Origin: Pseudomonas sp. RIT-PI-r
GTDB taxonomy: Bacteria > Pseudomonadota > Gammaproteobacteria > Pseudomonadales > Pseudomonadaceae
Assembly: GCF_001297015.1 (NCBI RefSeq)
Contig: NZ_LIGE01000018.1
Span: 1-64,000 of the forward strand
Length of the DNA: 64,000 nt
Direction of reading: 5' to 3'
Part shown: positions 57,683-64,000 of the stretch, piece by piece
How the letters are laid out: the number at the start of each line of letters is the position of its first letter
Numbering within the stretch: the first letter of the stretch is position 1
Program-made: the position numbers and the translations under genes
The notes under the pieces: model-generated
Told to the model about the DNA's origin: nothing
Databases searched by the model: none
Seen by the model: the letters and a program-made list of their open reading frames with translations, nothing else

Positions 57683-58399
57683 TTGGCTGCCAAGAAAAAA
57701 CCTGCACCCAAGCGTGGCGCCAGCCGTTACCAAGCTCCTGCGAAGCAACCGATTCCGGGCTGGCTGTGGATGGCCATCGGCCTGACGGTCGGCGCGTTCA
57801 TCGTTTTCCTGATGAAGCTGGAGCCGGGCAAGGGTAGCGACACGGTCAAGCGTGAGAAGGTCGAACAGGCGCAACAGCAGAAAGCGTCGAAGATCGCCGA
57901 GGCCAACAAGACCCCGCCGAGCCCGACGCAACCGGTGAAGCCGAAGTACGACTTCTACACCCTGTTGCCGGAATCGGAAGTGATCGTGCCGCCGGACGCC
58001 GTGCCGGAGAAGACCTTGCCGACGCCACAAGTGCCGGCCATCCCGACCACGCCAGTGACACCGGCGGAAGCGGCGAAGATCGACACCGCGCGTGCTCAGG
58101 CAGCCTTGGCCGGGATTACCCCGCCGCCAGCACCGCCAGTGAGCAAAGCGGCGCCGGTGACCAAGTTTTTCCTGCAGGCCGGTTCGTTCCGCAAAGAAAC
58201 CGATGCAGACAAGGTCCGCGCGCAGATCATTCTGCTCGGTCAGGCGGTGGCGGTTGAGTCGGGCACGGTGAAGGATGAAACCTGGTATCGCGTACTGGTC
58301 GGCCCGTTCAGCAACCGTGAACAACTGACCACCGCACAGAAACAACTGGCCGGTGCCGGCTTCAGCAACCTGTTGTTACAACAACGCCAAAGCCGCTGA
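57683..58399 (+). CDS. SPOR-domain membrane protein (FtsN-like)
   Basis: A 238-residue bitopic protein: a Lys/Pro-rich cytoplasmic N-terminus, one helix (PGWLWMAIGLTVGAFIVFLM, ~28–48), a Pro-rich periplasmic linker, and a C-terminal SPOR domain (~155–235; KFFLQAGSFRKETDADKVRAQ). By family it binds septal peptidoglycan. The layout and the argS–SPOR–hslVU locus match the gene annotated FtsN in E. coli, but sequence-level orthology cannot be settled by eye. The start is TTG 57683 with CTGGAG upstream. Confidence 0.87.
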   Translation: MAAKKKPAPKRGASRYQAPAKQPIPGWLWMAIGLTVGAFIVFLMKLEPGKGSDTVKREKVEQAQQQKASKIAEANKTPPSPTQPVKPKYDFYTLLPESEVIVPPDAVPEKTLPTPQVPAIPTTPVTPAEAAKIDTARAQAALAGITPPPAPPVSKAAPVTKFFLQAGSFRKETDADKVRAQIILLGQAVAVESGTVKDETWYRVLVGPFSNREQLTTAQKQLAGAGFSNLLLQQRQSR

Positions 58400-58409
58400 C
58401 CCGCGAGCG

Positions 58410-58518
58410 ATCGTTCCCACGCTCTGCGTGGGAACGCATCAAGGGACGCTCTGCGTCCCAGCGGTTAAGGGACGCGGAGCGTCCCGGACTGCATTCCCAC
58501 GCAGAGCGTGGGAACGAT
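58410..58518. repeat. Nested palindromic repeat (GTTCCCACGC…GCGTGGGAAC)
   Basis: Outer arms ATCGTTCCCACGCTCTGCGT and its complement enclose two inner inverted units AGGGACGCTCTGCGTCC and GGACGCGGAGCGTCC. Each arm is itself palindromic, so several alternative hairpins are possible. It lies between the SPOR gene and the hslV promoter and is a third repeat family, distinct from the REPINs. Confidence 0.92.
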
Positions 58519-58558
58519 CAATCAACCACCCGCCGTTCGTCCCTGTGCACTCTCCGCG

Positions 58559-58586
58559 GTTGAAATCCTCTCCAGCACCCCCATAT
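58559..58586 (+). promoter_or_regulatory. Sigma-32 (RpoH)-type heat-shock promoter of hslVU
   Basis: GTTGAAA (58559–58565) and CCCCATAT (58579–58586), separated by 13 bp, match the RpoH consensus CTTGAAA–N11–16–CCCCATNT at all but one position. It lies ~47 bp before the hslV start. Confidence 0.85.
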
Positions 58587-58632
58587 GAATGGGCATAAGG
58601 CACTTTCGCCCCGCTGTGTGGAGACTCTTCCC

Positions 58633-59163
58633 TTGACCACCATCGTTTCAGTCCGCCGTCACGGCAAAGTCGTCATGGGCGGCGACGGCCAGGTTTCTCT
58701 CGGCAATACCGTGATGAAAGGCAACGCGAAAAAAGTTCGTCGCCTGTACCACGGCCAGGTCATCGCCGGTTTTGCCGGTGCCACCGCTGACGCCTTTACC
58801 CTCTTCGAGCGTTTCGAAGGCCAGCTTGAAAAACATCAGGGCCACCTGGTGCGCGCCGCTGTCGAACTCGCCAAAGAATGGCGCACCGATCGCTCCCTGA
58901 GCCGCCTCGAAGCGATGCTCGCGGTCGCCAACAAAGACGCTTCCCTGATCATTACCGGCAACGGTGACGTGGTCGAACCCGAAGACGGCCTGATCGCCAT
59001 GGGTTCCGGCGGCGGTTACGCGCAGGCTGCGGCCAGCGCCCTGCTGAAAAAGACCGACCTGTCGGCTCGCGAAATCGTCGAAACCGCCCTCGGTATCGCC
59101 GGCGATATCTGTGTATTCACCAACCACACTCAGACCATTGAGGAGCAGGATCTCGCTGAATAA
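58633..59163 (+). CDS. hslV: ATP-dependent protease peptidase subunit HslV
   Basis: A 176-residue proteasome-type peptidase, equal to the family length. The TTG at 58633 gives (M)[20 protein letters not shown]; after Met removal Thr is the nucleophile, which fixes this start against the upstream frame open from 58585. It forms the HslUV protease with HslU, encoded 54 bp downstream, and degrades misfolded proteins after heat shock. Confidence 0.97.
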   Translation: MTTIVSVRRHGKVVMGGDGQVSLGNTVMKGNAKKVRRLYHGQVIAGFAGATADAFTLFERFEGQLEKHQGHLVRAAVELAKEWRTDRSLSRLEAMLAVANKDASLIITGNGDVVEPEDGLIAMGSGGGYAQAAASALLKKTDLSAREIVETALGIAGDICVFTNHTQTIEEQDLAE

Positions 59164-59217
59164 GCCTGACGCGGCCCTGTGCCACGGCTTGTTCTTGCTT
59201 GAGGACCGTCAATTATT

Positions 59218-60555
59218 ATGTCCATGACTCCCCGCGAAATCGTCCACGAACTCAACCGTCACATCATCGGCCAGGACGATGCCAAGCGCGCCGTCGCGAT
59301 TGCCCTGCGCAACCGCTGGCGCCGCATGCAGCTGCCTGAAGAGCTGCGCGTTGAAGTGACCCCGAAGAACATTCTGATGATCGGCCCGACCGGTGTCGGT
59401 AAAACCGAGATCGCCCGTCGTCTGGCGAAACTGGCCAACGCGCCGTTCATCAAGGTCGAAGCGACCAAGTTCACCGAAGTCGGCTACGTTGGCCGTGACG
59501 TCGAATCGATCATCCGTGATCTCGCCGACGCCGCGATCAAGATGCTCCGCGAGCAGGAAATGACTCGCGTGCGTCACCGCGCCGAAGACGCTGCCGAGGA
59601 TCGCATCCTCGACGCGCTGCTGCCGCCGGCCCGCATGGGCTTCAGCAATGAAGAAGCGCCGAGCTCCGATTCCAACACCCGTCAGCTGTTCCGCAAGCGC
59701 CTGCGCGAAGGTCAGCTGGATGACAAGGAAATCGAGATCGAAGTCGCCGAAGTGGCAGGCATCGAAATCGCCACGCCGCCCGGCATGGAAGAGATGACCA
59801 ACCAGTTGCAGTCGCTGTTTGCCAACATGGGCAAGGGCAAGAAGAAGGCGCGCAAGCTCAAGGTCAAAGAAGCGCTGAAGCTGGTGCGCGACGAAGAAGC
59901 CGGGCGTCTGGTCAACGAAGAAGAGCTGAAGGCCAAGGCGCTGGAAGCCGTTGAACAGCACGGCATCGTGTTCATCGACGAGATCGACAAAGTCGCCAAG
60001 CGTGGCAACGTCGGTGGCGCCGATGTCTCCCGTGAAGGCGTGCAGCGCGACCTGCTGCCGCTGATCGAAGGCTGCACCGTCAACACCAAACTGGGCATGG
60101 TCAAGACCGACCACATCCTGTTCATCGCCTCCGGCGCGTTCCACCTGAGCAAGCCGAGCGACCTGGTGCCTGAGCTGCAAGGTCGTCTGCCGATCCGCGT
60201 CGAACTCAAGGCCCTGAGCCCGTCGGACTTCGAGCGCATCCTCAGCGAACCGCATGCCTCGCTGACCGAGCAATATTGCGCGTTGCTGAAAACCGAAGGC
60301 CTGAACATCCAGTTCCAGCCAGAAGGCATCAAGCGTCTGGCGGAGATCGCCTGGCAGGTCAACGAGAAAACCGAGAACATCGGTGCCCGTCGCCTGCACA
60401 CGCTGCTTGAGCGTCTGCTCGAAGAGGTATCGTTCAGTGCCGGTGATCTGGCCAGCACCCACGATGAGAAGCCGATTCTGATCGACGCCGAATACGTCAA
60501 CAGCCACCTTGGCGAATTGGCGCAGAACGAAGACCTGTCCCGTTATATCCTGTAA
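59218..60555 (+). CDS. hslU: HslU ATPase of the HslUV protease
   Basis: A 445-residue AAA+ unfoldase with Walker [10 protein letters not shown], the pore motif GYVGRDVE, an intermediate (I) domain at ~110–240, Walker B VFIDEIDK, and sensor/arginine-finger regions GRLPIRVEL and [10 protein letters not shown]. The C-terminus (NEDLSRYIL) inserts into HslV. Co-transcribed with hslV from the RpoH-type promoter. Confidence 0.97.
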   Translation: MSMTPREIVHELNRHIIGQDDAKRAVAIALRNRWRRMQLPEELRVEVTPKNILMIGPTGVGKTEIARRLAKLANAPFIKVEATKFTEVGYVGRDVESIIRDLADAAIKMLREQEMTRVRHRAEDAAEDRILDALLPPARMGFSNEEAPSSDSNTRQLFRKRLREGQLDDKEIEIEVAEVAGIEIATPPGMEEMTNQLQSLFANMGKGKKKARKLKVKEALKLVRDEEAGRLVNEEELKAKALEAVEQHGIVFIDEIDKVAKRGNVGGADVSREGVQRDLLPLIEGCTVNTKLGMVKTDHILFIASGAFHLSKPSDLVPELQGRLPIRVELKALSPSDFERILSEPHASLTEQYCALLKTEGLNIQFQPEGIKRLAEIAWQVNEKTENIGARRLHTLLERLLEEVSFSAGDLASTHDEKPILIDAEYVNSHLGELAQNEDLSRYIL

Positions 60556-60580
60556 GCAACTCTTACAGATGTAATGGAAC

Positions 60581-60669
60581 TGTGGGAGCGAGCCTGCTCG
60601 CGAAGACGGCAGTACATTCAACCCTTGTGTTGACTGAACCACCGCTTTCGCGAGCAGGCTCGCTCCCAC
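60581..60669. repeat. Variant REPIN (GTGGGAGCGAGCCTGCTCGC)
   Basis: Inverted REP pair with arms TGTGGGAGCGAGCCTGCTCG and its complement, differing from the other REPINs at three arm positions (GGGAGCGAG instead of AGGAGTGAG). Located between hslU and the DUF971 gene. Confidence 0.93.
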
Positions 60670-60698
60670 AAGGTTCCGCACTAGACGGATACCTGATC

Positions 60699-61070
60699 AT
60701 GATCCCCACCGACATCAAACTGCACAAAGCCTCGAAAACCCTGACGCTGACTTACGCGTCCGGCGAGGAATACACCCTGCCCGCCGAATTCCTGCGCGTG
60801 CATTCCCCCTCCGCCGAGGTCCAGGGCCACGGCAAACCGATCCTGCAATTCGGCAAGATCAACGTCGGTCTGAGCAAACTGGAACCAGCCGGTCACTACG
60901 CACTGAAACTGACCTTCGACGACGGTCACGACAGCGGCTTGTTCACCTGGGATTATCTCTACGAGCTGGGGCGACGTCATGACGCACTCTGGGCCGATTA
61001 TCTGGCCGAGCTCAAAGCGGCGGGCAAGACCCGCGATCCGAACGAGTCAGTCGTCAAGCTGATGCTCTAG
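60699..61070 (+). CDS. DUF971 / gamma-butyrobetaine hydroxylase-like N-terminal domain protein
   Basis: A 123-residue cytoplasmic protein made of one DUF971 domain (LHKASKTLTLTYASGEEYTLPAEFLRVHSP… LFTWDYLYELGRRHDALWADYL). In eukaryotic gamma-butyrobetaine hydroxylases a related domain precedes the catalytic part; alone its role is unknown. ATG 60699 is chosen because the upstream open frame is REPIN sequence. The same gene stands between hslU and phaC in other pseudomonads, to my knowledge. Confidence 0.85.
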   Translation: MIPTDIKLHKASKTLTLTYASGEEYTLPAEFLRVHSPSAEVQGHGKPILQFGKINVGLSKLEPAGHYALKLTFDDGHDSGLFTWDYLYELGRRHDALWADYLAELKAAGKTRDPNESVVKLML

Positions 61071-61187
61071 CCCGTACCTTGCGCTCATTAGAGGGCATTT
61101 TCTAAATTCATCTGTTTGAATGCTCCGCTGTGTGGCCGAGGATCGGCCCGCTTGCGAAAAAAATTAAACTCGGGTAACCAATGGAGC

Positions 61188-61203
61188 TGGCAAGTTCCCT
61201 GCA
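61188..61203 (+). promoter_or_regulatory. Sigma-54 (RpoN)-type promoter of phaC1
   Basis: TGGCAAGTTCCCTGCA matches the consensus TGGCACG-N4-TTGCW with the invariant GG and GC exactly 10 bp apart and two mismatches. It lies in the 258-bp gene-free interval before phaC1 and would give a ~115-base leader. An RpoN-type promoter upstream of phaC1 is known in P. aeruginosa. Nothing else was recognised in the interval. Confidence 0.65.
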
Positions 61204-61328
61204 GTGCTCTACGACTGTAAAGCAGCTATGCAGAATTAACGGTCACCCGAGCAGTAGTACCTGGCATTGGCTGTGGAACTGCACAGCAGAAAACCGGGTA
61301 CTCGTCTCAGGACAATGGAGCGTCGTAG

Positions 61329-63008
61329 ATGAGTAACAAGAATAACGATGACCTGAAGTACCAAGCCTCGGAAAACACCCTGGGGCTTAATCCCGTCGTT
61401 GGGCTACGCGGAAAGGATCTGCTGGCCTCTGCTCGTATGGTGCTGAAACAGGCCATCAGACAACCGATCCATAGCGTCAAGCACGTCACCCATTTCGGCC
61501 TCGAACTGAAGAACGTGCTGTTTGGCAAATCCGAACTGCAACCGGCTGGCGATGACCGTCGCTTCGCTGATCCGGCGTGGAGCCAGAACCCGCTGTACAA
61601 ACGTTATCTGCAAACCTATCTGGCGTGGCGCAAGGAACTCCATGCCTGGATTGACGACAGCAGTCTCTCCCCCAAGGACATCGCGCGTGGCCACTTCGTC
61701 ATCAACCTGATGACCGAAGCCATGGCCCCGACCAACTCGGCGGCCAACCCGGCCGCGGTGAAACGTTTTTTCGAAACCGGTGGCAAGAGCCTGCTCGATG
61801 GCCTCTCCCATTTGGCCAAGGATCTGGTGCACAACGGCGGCATGCCGAGCCAGGTCAACATGGGCGCGTTCGAAGTCGGCAAGAGCCTCGGCGTCACCGA
61901 CGGCGCGGTGGTGTTTCGCAACGACGTGCTGGAGCTGATCCAGTACAAGCCGATCACCGAGCAAGTCCATGAGCGCCCGTTGCTGGTGGTACCGCCGCAG
62001 ATCAACAAGTTCTACGTATTCGATTTGAGCCCGGACAAGAGTCTGGCGCGCTTCTGCCTGCGCAATAATGTGCCGACGTTCATCATCAGTTGGCGCAACC
62101 CGACCAAGGCGCAGCGCGAGTGGGGACTGTCGACCTACATCGACGCACTGAAAGAGGCCGTCGACGTGGTCACCGCGATCACTGGCAGCAAAGACGTCAA
62201 CATGCTTGGCGCCTGCTCCGGCGGCATCACCTGCACCGCCCTGCTCGGCCACTACGCGGCGATCGGCGAGAAGAAGGTCAATGCCCTCACCCTGCTGGTC
62301 AGCGTGCTCGACACCACACTGGACAGCGATGTCGCCCTGTTCGTCGACGAGCAGACCCTGGAGACCGCCAAGCGTCACTCGTACCAGGCCGGCGTGCTCG
62401 AAGGCAAAGACATGGCCAAGGTCTTCGCCTGGATGCGCCCCAACGACCTGATCTGGAACTACTGGGTCAACAACTACCTGCTCGGCAACGAGCCGCCGGT
62501 GTTCGACATCCTGTTCTGGAACAACGACACCACACGGTTGCCCGCCGCGTTCCATGGCGACCTGATCGAGATGTTCAAAAACAACCCACTGATTCGCCCC
62601 AATGCACTGGAAGTGTGCGGCACGCCGATCGACCTCAAGCAGGTAACGGCCGACATCTTCTCGCTGGCCGGCACCAACGACCACATTACCCCGTGGAAGT
62701 CCTGCTACAAGTCGGCGCAGCTGTTTGGCGGCAAGGTCGAATTCGTGCTGTCCAGCAGCGGGCATATCCAGAGCATTCTGAACCCGCCGGGCAACCCGAA
62801 ATCCCGTTACATGACCAGCGAAGAAATGGCGGCCAACGCCGATGACTGGCAAGAAAACTCGACCAAGCACACCGATTCCTGGTGGCTGTACTGGCAGGCC
62901 TGGCTGGCCGAGCGCTCGGGCGACCTGAAAAAGGCCCCGGTGAAATTGGGCAACAAGGCGTATCCGGCGGGTGAAGCTTCGCCGGGCACTTACGTTCACG
63001 AGCGGTAA
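61329..63008 (+). CDS. phaC1: Class II poly(3-hydroxyalkanoate) polymerase
   Basis: A 559-residue synthase that polymerises medium-chain 3-hydroxyacyl-CoA on the surface of PHA granules. The lipase-like box GACSGG contains the nucleophile Cys296; Asp451 (GTNDHITPW) and His479 (SSSGHIQS) complete the triad. The length and the phaC1–phaZ order are typical of fluorescent pseudomonads. The ATG at 61329 follows GGAG by 10 bases. Confidence 0.96.
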   Translation: MSNKNNDDLKYQASENTLGLNPVVGLRGKDLLASARMVLKQAIRQPIHSVKHVTHFGLELKNVLFGKSELQPAGDDRRFADPAWSQNPLYKRYLQTYLAWRKELHAWIDDSSLSPKDIARGHFVINLMTEAMAPTNSAANPAAVKRFFETGGKSLLDGLSHLAKDLVHNGGMPSQVNMGAFEVGKSLGVTDGAVVFRNDVLELIQYKPITEQVHERPLLVVPPQINKFYVFDLSPDKSLARFCLRNNVPTFIISWRNPTKAQREWGLSTYIDALKEAVDVVTAITGSKDVNMLGACSGGITCTALLGHYAAIGEKKVNALTLLVSVLDTTLDSDVALFVDEQTLETAKRHSYQAGVLEGKDMAKVFAWMRPNDLIWNYWVNNYLLGNEPPVFDILFWNNDTTRLPAAFHGDLIEMFKNNPLIRPNALEVCGTPIDLKQVTADIFSLAGTNDHITPWKSCYKSAQLFGGKVEFVLSSSGHIQSILNPPGNPKSRYMTSEEMAANADDWQENSTKHTDSWWLYWQAWLAERSGDLKKAPVKLGNKAYPAGEASPGTYVHER

Positions 63009-63027
63009 CTGACACCACCCCTTCCCT

Positions 63028-63112
63028 GTAGGAGCTGCCGCAGGCTGCGATCTTTTGACTTTTGATTTTTAAACAACAAGATCAAAAGATCGCAGCCTTC
63101 GGCAGCTCCTAC
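63028..63112. repeat. Inverted repeat between phaC1 and phaZ
   Basis: Arms GTAGGAGCTGCCGCAGGCTG…GATCTTTTG and CAAAAGATCGCAGCCTTCGG…CAGCTCCTAC with an A/T-rich loop. Same family as 29418 and 55731. As a strong hairpin with T-rich flank it may reduce readthrough from phaC1 into phaZ. Confidence 0.9.
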
Positions 63113-63150
63113 ATGGGGTGTGGTGAATTTAAATCCACAGGGCCTGACGC

Positions 63151-64000
63151 ATGCCGCAACCGTTCATATTCCGTACCGTCGATCTGGATGGTCAAACCAT
63201 CCGCACGGCGGTACGTCCCGGCAAGCCTCACTTGACGCCCTTGCTGATTTTCAACGGCATCGGCGCCAACCTGGAGCTGGTGTTTCCGTTTGTCGCGGCG
63301 CTGGACCCGGATCTGGAAGTGATCGCGTTCGACGTGCCTGGTGTCGGCGGCTCCTCGACGCCGAACCGTCCATACCGCTTTCCCGGTCTGGCCAAGCTGA
63401 CCTCGCGCATGCTCGATTACCTCGACTACGGTCAGGTCAACGTCATCGGTGTGTCGTGGGGTGGCGCACTCGCGCAGCAGTTCGCCTACGACTACCCCGA
63501 GCGCTGCAAGAAACTGGTGCTGGCGGCGACCGCTGCCGGTGCGGTAATGGTGCCGGGCAAGCCGAAAGTGCTGTGGATGATGGCCAGTCCGCGACGCTAC
63601 ATTCAGCCGTCCCACGTGATCCGCATCGCGCCGCTGATCTATGGGGGCTCGTTCCGCCGCGATCCGACCCTGGCCGCCAGTCACGCCGCAAAAGTGCGTT
63701 CGGCAGGCAAGCTCGGTTACTACTGGCAACTCTTTGCTGGCCTCGGCTGGACCAGCATTCACTGGCTGCACAAGATCCATCAGCCGACGCTGGTACTCGC
63801 CGGCGACGACGATCCACTGATCCCGTTGATAAACATGCGCATGCTCGCCTGGCGCATTCCCAACGCGCAACTGCACATCATCGACGACGGTCATCTGTTC
63901 CTGATTACCCGCGCCGAAGCGGTGGCGCCGATCATCATGAAATTCCTCCAGGAGGAACGTCAGCGCGCGGTGATGCACCCGCATCCGACACCGCTCGGCG
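63151..64000 (+). CDS. phaZ: Poly(3-hydroxyalkanoate) depolymerase, 3' end cut by window
   Basis: An alpha/beta hydrolase that degrades intracellular medium-chain PHA. The 283 codons visible have no stop; the family length is ~283–285, so only the last few codons are missing. The nucleophile Ser lies in GVSWGGAL, the Asp in LVLAGDDDPLIPL and the His in DDGHLFL. Start ATG 63151 with AGGG upstream. It stands 38 bp after the repeat that follows phaC1. Confidence 0.93.
   Translation, partial: MPQPFIFRTVDLDGQTIRTAVRPGKPHLTPLLIFNGIGANLELVFPFVAALDPDLEVIAFDVPGVGGSSTPNRPYRFPGLAKLTSRMLDYLDYGQVNVIGVSWGGALAQQFAYDYPERCKKLVLAATAAGAVMVPGKPKVLWMMASPRRYIQPSHVIRIAPLIYGGSFRRDPTLAASHAAKVRSAGKLGYYWQLFAGLGWTSIHWLHKIHQPTLVLAGDDDPLIPLINMRMLAWRIPNAQLHIIDDGHLFLITRAEAVAPIIMKFLQEERQRAVMHPHPTPLG

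Noticed and set aside
58410..58518. CRISPR-like repeat array
   Set aside because: The units are nested inverted repeats without regular spacers or cas genes; it is a dispersed palindromic element.
61141..61160. GGCCCGCTTGC as a sigma-54 site
   Set aside because: The GG and GC are spaced too closely; the site at 61188 has the required 10-bp spacing.

Overview
The window is chromosomal DNA of a Pseudomonas, most likely of the P. fluorescens group. Support comes from high-GC coding with tightly packed operons, the syntenic blocks gltBD–damX–aroBK–pilMNOPQ–ponA and priA–argS–SPOR–hslVU–phaC1–phaZ, a class II (medium-chain) PHA synthase, and many copies of the short palindromic REP/REPIN repeats typical of this group. 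No rRNA, tRNA, CRISPR array, prophage or insertion sequence was seen.

Region 1 (1–9.2 kb): a 110-bp-period tandem repeat, then the K+/H+ antiporter cvrA, the large mechanosensitive channel mscK, the pseudokinase AMPylator selO, a HigBA-type toxin–antitoxin pair with a palindromic operator, thioredoxin trxC, and an orphan ParA-like ATPase.

Region 2 (9.45–28.2 kb) dominates the window: about 20 co-directional, mostly overlapping genes plus one trailing gene, from a putative sigma-70 promoter near 9452 to a terminator near 28205. They form an aryl polyene (APE)/xanthomonadin-type pathway. It comprises two complete ketosynthases and a half-length chain-length-factor-like one, a ketoreductase, two hot-dog dehydratase domains (one fused to an acyl/aryl-ACP ligase), two ACPs, an MIO-type ammonia-lyase and a thioesterase (possible starter supply), two acyltransferases, a glycosyltransferase, and a methyltransferase. 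It also has a flavin enzyme with halogenase hallmarks, and an export set (LolA-like, MMPL, DUF3261 lipoprotein, small membrane protein, CPA2-like integral membrane protein).

Region 3 (27.7–31.8 kb): two paralogous small secreted proteins flank an orphan PemK/MazF-like toxin gene; then a LysR regulator divergent from an MFS exporter, arranged like ynfL/ynfM.

Region 4 (31.9–50.4 kb): housekeeping genes hemE, gltD, gltB, damX, aroB, aroK and the type IV pilus operon pilMNOPQ on the minus strand, with ponA (PBP1a) divergent from pilM.

Region 5 (50.4–64 kb): a long inverted repeat between two terminators, maeB, a secreted nuclease and rpmE (minus); then priA, argS, a SPOR protein, hslVU behind a very good sigma-32-type promoter, a DUF971 gene, phaC1 behind a sigma-54-type promoter, and phaZ, which runs off the window end a few codons before its expected stop.

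All identifications come from reading the sequence; no database search was run. Residue numbers assume the start codons given.
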